DNA of 64,000 nt, taken from NCBI GenBank assembly GCA_005784505.1, contig VCAZ01000035.1:1781001-1845000 (forward strand), read 5' to 3'. The position numbers and the translations under genes were made by a program. Below the pieces are notes generated by a model. That model was not told the origin of the DNA and made no database searches. It saw only the letters and a program-made list of their open reading frames with translations. This document shows, piece by piece, positions 50,801-58,806 of the stretch (the stretch's first letter is position 1; every line of letters begins with the position of its first letter). Source of the stretch: Bagarius yarrelli (lineage: Eukaryota > Chordata > Actinopteri > Siluriformes > Sisoridae).

Positions 50801-52840
50801 GCCACTGCAGGGCCTCTGAGTAAGGCCCTCAACTGGTAAGTGAGATAAATGTAAGTCACTTTGGATAAAGACAAATGTAAATATCTTTGAGGTTAATATA
50901 CTTTATGGAAAAAAGTGGTGGCTCGGTGGTTAAGGTGTTGGACTAAAATTGTGGGTTTGATTCCAAATTACCACCAACCTGTCACTGCTGGGCCCCTGAG
51001 TAAGGTTCTTAACCCTCAACTGCTCAGTCGGATAAGTGTAAGTCGCCTTGGATAAAGACGTCTGCCAAAAACGTCTGGGAAAAGTGGTAGCTTAGTGGAT
51101 AAGGTGTTTGACTGCTAACTGGCCCCTGAGCGAGGCCCTTAAGCACCAATTGTTTAGTTATCTAAAAATGAGATAAAAGTAAGTCGCAGTGGATAAGGGC
51201 GTCTGCCAAATGCCGTAAATGTTAATACCAAAAATGTAAATATTTTTAAGGTTAATTTACTTTATAGGGAAGCGGTGGGTCAGTGGTTAAGGTTCCATTC
51301 CATCACCACCAAACTCTTACTATTGGGCCCCTGAGTAAGGCCCTTAACCCTCACTTGCTTAGTCGGATAGATAATATAAATGTAAGTCACTTTGGATAAA
51401 GACGTGGAAAAGTGGTAGCTTAGTGGTCAAGCTGTTGGACTGCTAACTGTAGGATCAGGGTTTGATTTCTAGTACCACCAAGTTGTCACTGTTGGGGTCA
51501 CTGTTGTGGCCCCTGCGCAAGGCCCTCAACCCCTTATTTCTCAGTTGTATAAAAATGAGATAAATGTAAGTCGCCCTGGATAAGGACGTCTGACGTAATG
51601 TATATCTTTAAAATATCTTTAAGGTTATTATACTTTATAGGGAAGCGGTGGCTCAGTGCTTAAAGTTAAATTCCCATCACCACCAAACTGTTACTGCTGG
51701 GCCCCTGAGTAAGGCCCTTAACCCCTCAGCTGTCAGTCGGATAAGAAATATAAATGTAAGACACTTTGGATAGACTCCTGGGAAAAGTGGTGGTTAAGCT
51801 GCTAGACTGTTAACTGGAGGATCAGGGTTTGATTCCCAGCACCAGGTTGTTTACTGCCGGGCCCCTGAGCAAGGCCCTCAACCCCCAACTGTCGCGCGGT
51901 GGATACAGGCATCCACCAAATGCCGTAAATGTAAATAACAGACGTGTTTACTATACTTTATAGGGAAGCGGTGGCTCAGTGCTTAAAGTTAAATTCCCAT
52001 CACCACCAAACTGTTACTGCTGGGCCCCTGAGTAAGGCCCTTAACTGCTCAGCTGATTTTAATTAAACGTGTCTACCAAATACCGGAAATGTAAATACTA
52101 GTAAATGGAACCAGCCCACCAGGATCGGGTTCGAGCTTTAACAGGGGGTTAAAGATTTTTTTATTCTTATGTCATTTCATTAATATGTTCAGCACGTCAT
52201 TGATTATTGATTATTGATTAATTATTCAGTCAGCACGTGTCCTGTGTAGCAACACAAGCGCGATCAATACAATAACCACAGACTAATAAATGTAATTATT
52301 CATTTAGGCGTGTGGACATTTTTACTTTAAGGTTACTGATGAAATGTATAGTACGGCTTCCAGATCAGATGTCAGTGCAGTCTTTAAATAATCTTTACTC
52401 GCTGATATTTTTGTAGTATTTGTTTTAAAACGAACCTGAAAACTGATTTAAATATTAACAATAATCCAAATGCAGACTAATGGGATGTTTAATGTCAAAA
52501 TGTCCAATCGTCTCTGTACACCGTGTGCTTTACATTACTGTTATTATTGATCCGATTTTTTGACACTGCTGTTTGTACAGGTGACAGTTAATATTTTGCA
52601 CTTATTAAAAAAAAATTATTCTGTGTAATAAAGTCGAAAGTTAAAGTAGAAAAATCTGTCAGTAAACTGATGGAAGGCTTAGTTCTGCAGTGGACACCGC
52701 AACGCTCGCGGCACAGCAGTAGCCGAAGCTAACTGCCTAAGCTAATTAGCTAACAACAAGCGAAAAAGCCGACACTCACATGTCACAATGGGTTTATTCT
52801 CCATCGTGTAAATGATGGGCTTTTCCTCATGGGACTCCAT
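30660..52840 (-). CDS. trappc10: Trafficking protein particle complex subunit 10 (TRAPPII)
   Basis: Subunit of the TRAPPII tether and Rab exchange complex at the Golgi. The coding exons, in transcript order, are 52840-52780, 49211-49130, 45629-45494, 44626-44430, 43339-43144, 42896-42785, 42654-42406, 42103-41957, 41619-41505, 40256-40181, 39999-39908, 39804-39664, 37622-37510, 37409-36874, 35657-35516, 35012-34854, 34739-34510, 34416-34316, 33586-33459, 32785-32621, 32534-32354, 32268-32074, 30907-30660. Landmarks are IIYTMENKPIVT at the start, YGRAPKMIHLEANFVQF, KTNILPRTS, LFSRQCTLLIFLQRPWEV, CDYFMVQEELAFVFEMLQQ, VSIDCPWSIYS, VDNSSNWAVCGKS and the ending DDHVLEVNVT. The corrected length is 1266 residues, against about 1259 in human. 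Exons 7, 10 and 19 are one base off frame (+1, -1, +1), each in a short homopolymer, so a literal reading stops early. All splice sites are canonical; base error is likelier than decay. Confidence 0.95.
31024..31190 (+). mobile_element. tRNA-derived SINE, main family, internally deleted
   Basis: Reads GAAGTGGTGGCTCAGAGGTT, CGGGGTTCGATTTCCAGCACC, then jumps to AATTGCTCGGTTGTATAAGG and tail GCGTCTGCCAAATGTAAG. It sits in trappc10 intron 22. Confidence 0.8.
31553..31936. mobile_element. hAT-type non-autonomous element
   Basis: The left end is CAGTGGTTCGCAACC and the right end, reversed, is CAGCAATTCCCAACGGTGGG. Flanks AAGTAAAG (31545-31552) and AAATAAAG (31937-31944) form an 8-base target duplication with one change. 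Confidence 0.75.
32860..33425. repeat. Compound (TC)n-(ATAC)n-(TA)n microsatellite in trappc10 intron 19
   Basis: About 120 bases of CT repeats run to 32976, then ATAC/ATAT repeats to about 33420. It separates exon 20 (ending at 32785) from exon 19 (from 33459), leaving only 33 bases between the tract and exon 19. It creates long false open frames of Y and I residues on both strands. Confidence 0.95.
33986..34171 (-). mobile_element. tRNA-derived SINE, main family
   Basis: Reverse-oriented copy: TTTACAGCATTTGGCAGACG, CAATTAGGGGTTAAGGGCCT, GCTGGGAATCAAACCC, ending AAGCCACCACTTCC. It lies in trappc10 intron 18. Confidence 0.8.
35743..35835. repeat. (GA)n microsatellite
   Basis: A nearly pure AG run of about 90 bases in trappc10 intron 14. 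A tract of GATA/GACA-type repeats lies nearby at 35170-35490 in intron 15. Confidence 0.95.
36874..37409 (-). CDS. trappc10: trappc10 exon 14, start of the C-terminal beta-rich half
   Basis: The largest exon (536 bases, residues about 573-751). It begins DQRVSLSMAAFAQLRELQF and includes ATVHVGASLQLELRLCN, PALELYEIQDRSPSDN and NTHMLLRGNEG, all close to the TRAPPC10 family. It ends before GTAAGG at 36873 in phase 0. Its own ATG at 37389 is internal and not a start. Confidence 0.93.
38130..39066 (+). mobile_element. hAT element with transposase C-terminal relic
   Basis: Termini TAGCGGTGCAA and, reversed, TAGCGCTGCAA match at 10 of 11 bases. Flanks CTTACGAA (38122-38129) and CTTACGAT (39067-39074) give an 8-base target duplication with one change. 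Near 38713-38795 the plus strand reads ERLLSTAGDRVTAKRSSLS then TENVD, the hAT dimerisation segment; DVTVTAHY near 38503 is a further transposase motif. Most of the transposase is missing. It lies in trappc10 intron 13. Confidence 0.8.
39277..39448 (-). mobile_element. tRNA-derived SINE, main family
   Basis: Reverse-oriented copy: TTTACAGCATTTGGCAGACG, CAATTGGGGGTTAAGAGCCT, GGAATCGAACCCGGGTCC, CACTGCGCTACCACTTCCC. Confidence 0.8.
40440..40709 (-). mobile_element. tRNA-derived SINE, third family (long, GC-rich)
   Basis: Reverse-oriented copy. It runs from ATTCAATTCATTGTCATTGTG through CAGAGCCAATGAAATGCATT, the GC-rich GCGGCGCCCCTGGGGCAGGG and GCTTGAGCCCAGGTGTTTC to TTGAGCCACCACTGCCCC. Further copies are at 57385-57643 and, reversed, 58018-58250. 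Confidence 0.75.
40719..41250. mobile_element. pogo/Tigger-like non-autonomous element
   Basis: Left end CAGTAAAACCTCGGCATATA; right end, reversed, TAGTGGAACCTCAGCACACA. The interior includes GCGCGTACGCCTGCGAGC. No intact transposase. In trappc10 intron 9. Confidence 0.55.
46660..46815. repeat. Dispersed repeat related to the mfn1 upstream flank
   Basis: GGATTGTATTAACCAAAGAG and AGTCAGTGTAGTAAAATA correspond to sequence that, at 56720-58640, is split by a hAT element. The next part, ACTTCTGCCCCGATTCAAAA to CATATGATGGACACTTTACT (46850-46905), resembles 33676-33740. Confidence 0.55.
47135..47371 (+). mobile_element. tRNA-derived SINE with an internal 14-base tandem repeat
   Basis: Reads GGGGAAGTGCTGGCTCATGC, TGGGTTCGATGTCCAGCTCC, then GAGCAAGGGCCCCT three times in a row plus a partial copy (47233-47287), then CAATTACTCAGTTGTATAAA and TCATCTGCCAAATACTGTAA. 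In trappc10 intron 2. Confidence 0.85.
48118..49047. mobile_element. hAT-type element, about 930 bp
   Basis: Left end AGGGGTGTCCAAACTTTTT; right end, reversed, GGTGTGTCCAAAGTCCGGCC. Subterminal GGTCCGGCCCCTTCTCATTC and AGCGGGCCACATATAATTTC are also typical. No transposase frame is intact. It ends about 80 bases from trappc10 exon 2. Confidence 0.65.
50255..50560. mobile_element. Two head-to-head main-family SINEs
   Basis: A reverse-oriented fragment (50255-50385, CAGTTATGGGTTAAGGGCCT) is joined directly to a forward copy (50386-50560: GGGGAAGTGTTAGCGCAGTG, GGATAAGGGCGTCTGCCAAA). Confidence 0.75.
50724..52110 (+). repeat. Tandem array of about eight SINE-derived units in trappc10 intron 1
   Basis: Units start near 50724, 50911, 51081, 51271, 51411, 51641, 51781 and 51961. 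Each has a head (GTGGTAGCTTAGTGG or GCGGTGGCTCAGTG), a GGCCCCTGAG(T/C)AAGGCCC core and usually an AAATGTAAGTC tail. From 51081 on, two unit types alternate: one begins AAAAGTGGTAGCTTAG, the other is introduced by TACTTTATAGGGAAGCGGTG. Units at 51641 and 51964 are almost identical over about 80 bases, so duplication by two-unit blocks of about 320-370 bases is recent. Confidence 0.85.
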
Positions 52841-53040
52841 GATTTCGGGAAACAAGCATTTAGTCCACCATGAAAACGTCCATTTGGTGAATCAGACCAA
52901 TTGAGCGCTAATAACTGCAGTACGCTAAGGTATCGCTAAGGCCCCTTTTCCTCTCCATTTCCCTATTTGCTGACGCGATGACGACTTCCGGTCCTCGTGA
53001 ACGTGAGAAACGGAAGTTGGACTTCGGTTGGTCTGTGCAA
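52841..53040 (-). promoter_or_regulatory. trappc10 promoter and 5' UTR
   Basis: This short GC-richer block lies just upstream of the start codon. It carries CRE-like TGACGCGATGACG (about 52971-52983), an ETS site ACTTCCGG (52984-52991) and a second in the opposite orientation, CGGAAGT (53011-53017). There is no TATA box. The combination is usual for a housekeeping promoter. Confidence 0.55.
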
Positions 53041-53538
53041 AAAAAAAAAAGGAGGAGAGAAAAAGAAAAAAAAAGGAAAAACAGTTGTATGGATGAATGC
53101 AAAAGTTTGCATTCCTCAAGGACAAAGTAAACAAGATGCCGAAGTATTTATACGTAAAGAAAAAAAGTACAGAAAATGTGTACTAAAAAGCAAGTTGCAC
53201 TCTACAATGTTCTAGCTGCTAGAAGGAAAATTAAATCATTATAAATAGTTAAAAAAAAAAGGGAGAAAATAAAGACATCAATTGTGCATTTACTAATTCA
53301 TTGGTTTAAGTATTTATTTTGTTTTAAAGAGAAATTTAGAATATAAAATTGGATTATGTGGTGAAAATTATACAGAAAAAAATGACTGCTGCTAATATGA
53401 AAATTTCAGTAAAACATATCAGAGTTAAAAGGTATTTTGCGTCAAATAAACAAGATTCTGTTTTTTTTGTTGGAAAGTTGCAGTTTAACATTTAGATGTA
53501 TTAAACTTTACAATTTTAAAAAAAGAAATGTATTTGGA

Positions 53539-53551
53539 CGCCCTCTAGCGG
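53539..53551 (-). promoter_or_regulatory. CTCF-like core motif
   Basis: Read on the minus strand this is CCGCTAGAGGGCG, which fits the known CTCF core at every position. The surrounding AGAAATGTAT..GGACGCC segment is shared with the copy at 55111. Confidence 0.45.
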
Positions 53552-53755
53552 TTTCCTGCCTCAAAACTTGAACCCGACCCGAGTCAATGACAAAATTATT
53601 GCAAAAATGTATTAAAGGTGCAATAAGACATCCTGCGAAATGCTAACTGTAGCCTGATAGCACTGAAAGTATAAGTCTTATTCTTGCTGACCAAACTTAC
53701 AGCTCCTGAATGCATGAACACGCACAGACTTAACAACCAGAGACAACATTACTAC

Positions 53756-53946
53756 AATACATTTACAGCATTTGGCAAGCGCTCTTATCAGGAGCGACTT
53801 ACATTTATCTCTTTTAATACAACTGAGCAATTGGTGGTTAAGGGCCTCACTCAGGGTTCCACAGTGGTGGCTTGCTTGTGCTGGGAATAAAACCCTGGTC
53901 TTTCTGGTATCAGTCCAACACCTTAACTACTAAGCCTCCACTTCCC
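53756..53946 (-). mobile_element. tRNA-derived SINE, main family
   Basis: Reverse-oriented copy: TTTACAGCATTTGGCAAGCG, CAATTGGTGGTTAAGGGCCT, TCAGTCCAACACCTTAAC. Confidence 0.8.
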
Positions 53947-54133
53947 ACGAATAAATCATGTGTCTTTTACCCATAAAAAAAATTCATAGTACAATTAGTA
54001 ACAGAACTAAAATACCAAACATAAAAATACCAGATTAACACACTGCTGCTGAATTTAAGCTCATTCATGAAGGAAAACAAACTGCATAAACTATGCATTA
54101 CTATTTAAAACACCTTAACAATGAGCCACCACC

Positions 54134-54362
54134 TTCCCCCGCCCTGGACAGGTCACCAGTCCATCACAGGGCCACACACACTTACCCATGTGGCAATTTA
54201 GAATGACCAAACAACCCGACATTTTTGGCCTGTGGGAGGAAAACTGGGAGTAAACTCATGCAAGCACAGGGAGAACATGCAAACCTGCCCGGGAATTGTA
54301 CCCAGGACCTTCTTGCTGTGAGGCAACAGTGCCACTAACTACTGAGCCACCATGCTGCCCAC
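54134..54362 (-). mobile_element. tRNA-derived SINE, second family, full length
   Basis: Reverse-oriented copy with both body and head: CACCAGTCCATCACAGGGCC, GGCCTGTGGGAGGAAAACTG, GGAGAACATGCAAACC, then head GAGGCAACAGTGCCACTAAC and ACTGAGCCACCATGCTGCCC. Confidence 0.8.
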
Positions 54363-54472
54363 CACTTAAATGAAGGATTGCAATCAGGATGTGAAGTAAC
54401 TTTTAACCAGCAGAACAAAAAATGTTCCTGAAGACAGTCACCTATTATACTTTTAACTATTACTACTATTGC

Positions 54473-54515
<43 letters not shown>

Positions 54516-55110
54516 CCAGGCAGTTTTGTTTTTATAGATGGAATAACTTTATGTTATCTATCTGGATGTTAGTCAGGAAAGTGTAATTTGACAGGAATGG
54601 TTCGTACAACACAACAAACAAAGCAACAAAAAATGTTTAATTGGGTTTTTAAAGTTTTTTGCAAATTTAAAGCATTTTATTTATTTTAGGAAATAAGAAA
54701 AAATTCCAATCTATAAATTATTTCCAGTTTACTCTAATCTTAATTTCTTTAAAGAAGAAAAAACGTATACTGTGTTTATAAGATCCTGAGGTTGAGGTTC
54801 ATTATAATGACCATAAGAGGGAAGTTTTCATCTCTTAATCTCTCTAAAAGTTAGTATGAGAGTAACTTCAGTAATACCAGCCAGGGCAAAAAGGTAACAC
54901 TTATATAACCACATATAAAAACAATATAGTCTTATATATAGTTTCTTTCAGCTTTAGAACTTATCTTCATGTTTCAGTCGTGAGCTCTGTGTGATTTAGG
55001 TGTTTCTCCCAGTGATCCTTTAGTTTTCTCCCAACCTCCAAATCAGATCTATTTTGGAGCCATCATAAAATATTAGGCTTTACTAATAAAAAGAAAGAAA
55101 TGTATCTAGA

Positions 55111-55123
55111 CGCCCTCTAGCGG
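55111..55123 (-). promoter_or_regulatory. CTCF-like core motif, second copy
   Basis: Same 13 bases and orientation as at 53539, within a shared context (AGAAATGTAT..AGACGCC). The pair lies between the trappc10 and mfn1 promoters. Confidence 0.45.
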
Positions 55124-55799
55124 TTGACTGCAGTACAATTTTTCATTATTATAAAACGAATATATAACATAAATTATGGTTATAGGGAAAAGTGGGTTAT
55201 AGGGAAAGTTATTAATTGTTAAATCCTCATCTGAAAGTAGAATTTAACCAAATCCGACACATTAATTTCTTACAAAAATTAATTTCTTGCAATTCTTTGA
55301 TTTCCCCCCACTAGAATATTATGATTTTTGTCTTTTATTGCTTTGGCTTTATCGTAATACCGTCATTTTCTCTTAATATATTACAATTTTATTAACCTAA
55401 TTTGAACATTATTTTTTTTAAGTATTACAATTGTTTAATTGTATGGTTTACTATTTTCTCAAAATATTATAACCTGCATTTTTAATTTCAGGTTAAAAAA
55501 AAAGATTTCTGGAATTGATATTACATTGAAAGCCGGAGATATATTCTATTTTGTTATAACAAGCTTTTACAAATAAACAATGTTATTCTTATACATTTAT
55601 TTATTATTTTAGGCAAATGTTGATTCTATAAAAAGGCACCTAGTCTTGCACAATTTATGGTAAAAAACAAAAAACAAAAACGTCAGTATTTTATAACATT
55701 AAAAGGATTAAACAATCCCAAAGCCCAATATTATAAATAATTAAATCTTTGTCAAATATTTGACAAAGATTTAATTATTTATAATATGACAGTGAAGAG

Positions 55800-55944
55800 A
55801 AGCGATGAGGGCTTTTATTTTGAAATCAGCCGCAGCTTCACTGCCTGTCATAGTCTGTCTGTCGCCTGCGTGTGGGTCAAATATTCTCCTGTAGCTGCCG
55901 CTAGCATGACCGTTCCAAGGAGGTTATAATTATTCGCCGAATCA
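55800..55944 (+). promoter_or_regulatory. Probable mfn1 promoter and first non-coding exon
   Basis: A short rise in GC (CTGTCGCCTGCGTGTGGGTC, TAGCTGCCGCTAGCATGACC) ends at a consensus-like donor CGAATCA followed by GTAAGC at 55945. No TATA box is seen. The link to the coding exon at 58680 is inferred, not shown. Confidence 0.4.
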
Positions 55945-57384
55945 GTAAGCAAACAGCTATTTTTAAGAAAATATTTATTGGAATTTTGCATTGTTTATTG
56001 TCATGTATTAAACTGTAGTATTTCGTTCGAAATAACTTAAAATTGAGCCAGTTAGCCGGTTAGCAGCGCGCGTTCGGTAACGTTACATGCCTTAAGTTCA
56101 ACTTAGTTTAATTGTAGCGTTGATGTCCGTGGTCGATTTTTTTTATGACACAATTTATCGAATTTAACTTATTAGACAAAATAATTTAACTGAAAATTAT
56201 TATATATATTTTTTGTACTGGGATAATTTACATCACTAGCAAGCTAAACCAAGTGTTAGTTAATAAGGGAAATTTACCAACATTTAAATCCAGATTAATT
56301 AAATAAACTTCTTTTAGGTTGACATTATGACATATAAACAAATAAATATTACAGAAAACAGTAGAACAAAACAGCGCTATTGTTTCAGAATTTAAAAAAA
56401 ATAAAATAAATTCATACGTCGTTGTCATTTACGGTATTAGAATAAAATTCAGGTTTCGGTTTCTCATCGGCGGTCATTTAAAAACGAGGTTTTAACAGTT
56501 TATATACTATATACATTACGGTAATTTTTTTTTTTTTTTTTTTACCCTATTTTTTTTTTTTTTTTTTTTTTACGTAACAAACTGCTATAAAAATTAAAAA
56601 AAAAAAAATTAAAGTTTTTCTTTAGTCTAAAAAAAAAAAAAGTGACCCTTTTTTAAGCCAGATATATTTAATTTTAATGATATAATGTGATTTGCAATAT
56701 GAAAGCAAAGAATAAAACAGGATTGTATCAACAAAGAGTTATTGTTGGGGCGATTAATTGAAATTGTATCGCGATCGCGATTTTAAACCGCCGCAATTAG
56801 CGAATCGCAAAAGACTGCGACATAAATGCGATATAAAAAGTCCCAGAGCAAATGCATGACTGCCCTGTTTGAGTGACACGTCATACCAGCCAATTGAGTG
56901 CGCACAGCTTTGTGCGGCCAATCAGCATGTTGGCCGTGTGCGTCGACCACCATTTAAAAAAAAAAAGGAAAGCACAGTAAAGTGGGATTATGCCTTCATC
57001 CGAGTCTGAGGGATCATTTCACCAATTAATAACCAAAAAAAACCAGCACGTCTGTAATACAGTATTATTTCGGCTGTGAAGTAACAGACACCGAACGAAA
57101 AAAAGGTAATTTGCAAGAGTAAAAAGGTCCACAGGCGCCGGTTTGAGGAGTGTGTTGCTAAAAAGTTGTCTGAAATTACTGCCATCACGTCTAGTAGCAA
57201 GCAACGGAGTACAATTTCAGAATAGTTTGCGGCTGTTACAGCATATAAAGACGTTGAAACACACCAGGAGATCACTAAGACTATAACCCGCTACCTCGCT
57301 AAAGACACAGCGCCTTTTAATGCAGTGACAACAGAGGGGTTTAAAAACCTCGTCCGAGCGCTGGATAATAATAATAATAATAAA

Positions 57385-57643
57385 TAATAATATTCAACTT
57401 CATTGTCATTGTGCAAGGTACGTGTACAGAGCCAACGAAATGCATTTTTCGCATATCCCATCTTAGTAAGTTGGGGTCAGAGCGCAGGGTCAGCTATGAT
57501 ACAGCGCCCCTGGAGCAGGAGGGGTTAAGGGTCTTGCTCAAGGACCCAACAGTGGTTGACTTGCTGGAGGTGGGGCTTGAACCCAGGTGTTTCTGGTCTT
57601 CAGATTAACAACTCAGCACCTTAACCATTGAGCCACCACTACC
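57385..57643 (-). mobile_element. tRNA-derived SINE, third family, inserted in the hAT relic
   Basis: Starts after an AAT repeat (57367-57392) with TTCATTGTCATTGTGCAAGG and ends TTGAGCCACCACTACCCC. It is very close in sequence to the copy at 40440-40709. Confidence 0.8.
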
Positions 57644-57645
57644 CC

Positions 57646-57852
57646 TTTTTTACATTTACATTTACATTTACAGCATTTGGCAGACACCCTTATCTTACAC
57701 ACTTACAATATTCCTTATTATACAACTGAGCAATTGGGGTTAAGGGCCTTGCTGAGGGGCTCAGCGGTGGTGGCTTGGTCGACCTGGGAATTGAATCCAC
57801 AACCGTCGGGTTGGTAATCCAACACCTTAACCATTGAGCCACCACTGCCCCT
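57646..57852 (-). mobile_element. tRNA-derived SINE, main family
   Basis: Joined to the previous element: TTTACAGCATTTGGCAGACA, CAATTGGGGTTAAGGGCCTT, TTGAGCCACCACTGCCCC. Confidence 0.8.
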
Positions 57853-58017
57853 TTTTTATAGGAGATATAAAAATTCCCTCTCACGCATTAGTTGCAATTC
57901 CACAGCTTTACACTGAATATAGGAATAAAGTTTAGGCAGAATATTACACTATAGGAACAGACCTGTGGTTTAACCGGATGACCGAACCGTATCTTAGTTT
58001 CACTGTGCAACTTTATT

Positions 58018-58250
58018 AGGGGCAGTGGTGGCTCAAATGGTTAAGGTGCTGAGTTGCTGATCTGAAGGCCAGAAACACCTGGGTTCAAGCCCCACCTCTG
58101 GCAAGCCAACCACTGTTTAGGTCCTTGAGCAAGACCCTTAACCCTTCCTGCTCCAGGGGCGCTGTATCATAGCTGACCCTGCGCTCTGACCCCCAACTTA
58201 CTAAGATGGAATATGTGAAAAATGCATACGTGCACAATGACAGTGAAGTT
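58018..58250 (+). mobile_element. tRNA-derived SINE, third family, forward orientation
   Basis: Starts GGGGCAGTGGTGGCTCAAAT with box-B-like GGGTTCAAGCCCC, then CCTGCTCCAGGGGCGCTGTA and tail GTGCACAATGACAGTGAAGT. Confidence 0.8.
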
Positions 58251-58806
58251 GATTGTTATTATATTATATTATTATTATATTATTAGTGCCCACTTCGAGC
58301 TAAAGACTCATGCAGAACTAAACGCTGCTAAACGACAAACCTTTATTTAAAAAAGAGCTTGTTTTTCGTTTTAATTGGAAGTGATTTTGCACTAGAAGGA
58401 AAAAAATATTTTGTTTAATGGATATTAAATAAATAAATAAATAAAAGCTGGTATAATATAATTTCAGTTTTTTTAGAACTAAAATGCATTTAGGCAGCAC
58501 TGACTGCATAAAAGCAGCAAGAAACTAACCTCCTATTGGGTAGAAGAAAGATCTGCAAATCGCAATATCTCTCGGGAAAAGTCGCACTTTAGATTAGATA
58601 TTCGCAAATGGCACAGCCCTAGTCAGTGTAGTAAAATATCAGAATATAACGAAAATCACTCTGTGTTGCTTTTTCGCAGGTTTGAAATGATTTCCTCGTG
58701 CGGGGATTTTAAAGGTACGACAAAAAAAAGAGAAATATTCGTCAACGGAGACCTGATCAGTGGAGATGTTAAAGCCTTGAATGCTGTCCTGTTTACAGGT
58801 AAAACC

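Larger units (their letters stand above)
53041..55800. other. Head-to-head intergenic interval between trappc10 and mfn1
   Basis: No exon-like content is seen. The interval holds two SINEs (separate entries), an (TTA)n tract at 54476-54512, and two copies of a CGCCCTCTAGCGG motif. AT content is high, with several poly-A/T runs. Confidence 0.6.
56745..58620 (+). mobile_element. hAT element with ZBED-like transposase relic, carrying nested SINEs
   Basis: Left end TTGGGGCGATTAATTGAAAT with TATCGCGATCGCGATTTTAA; right end, reversed, AGGGCTGTGCCATTTGCGAA. Between 57120 and 57366 a broken plus-strand frame reads KKVHRRRFEECVAKKLSEI, TKTITRYLAKDTAPFNAV and TTEGFKNLVRALD, the N-terminal part of a ZBED-type hAT transposase. 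Right after VRALD a SINE (57385-57643) interrupts it, followed by two further SINEs. Flanks AGTTATTG (56737-56744) and AGTCAGTG (58621-58628) may be the decayed 8-base target duplication. Confidence 0.75.

Noticed and set aside
50724..52110. CRISPR-like repeat-spacer array
   Set aside because: The repeats are long, diverged, SINE-derived units without short identical repeats or unique spacers, in an intron of a vertebrate gene.
30660..52840. Calling trappc10 a pseudogene outright
   Set aside because: All splice sites are canonical, the full family length is kept, and the only faults are three single bases in homopolymers.
53530..53560. Telomeric or centromeric signal in the arrays of this window
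   Set aside because: No TTAGGG arrays and no long homogeneous satellite; the arrays are short and intronic.
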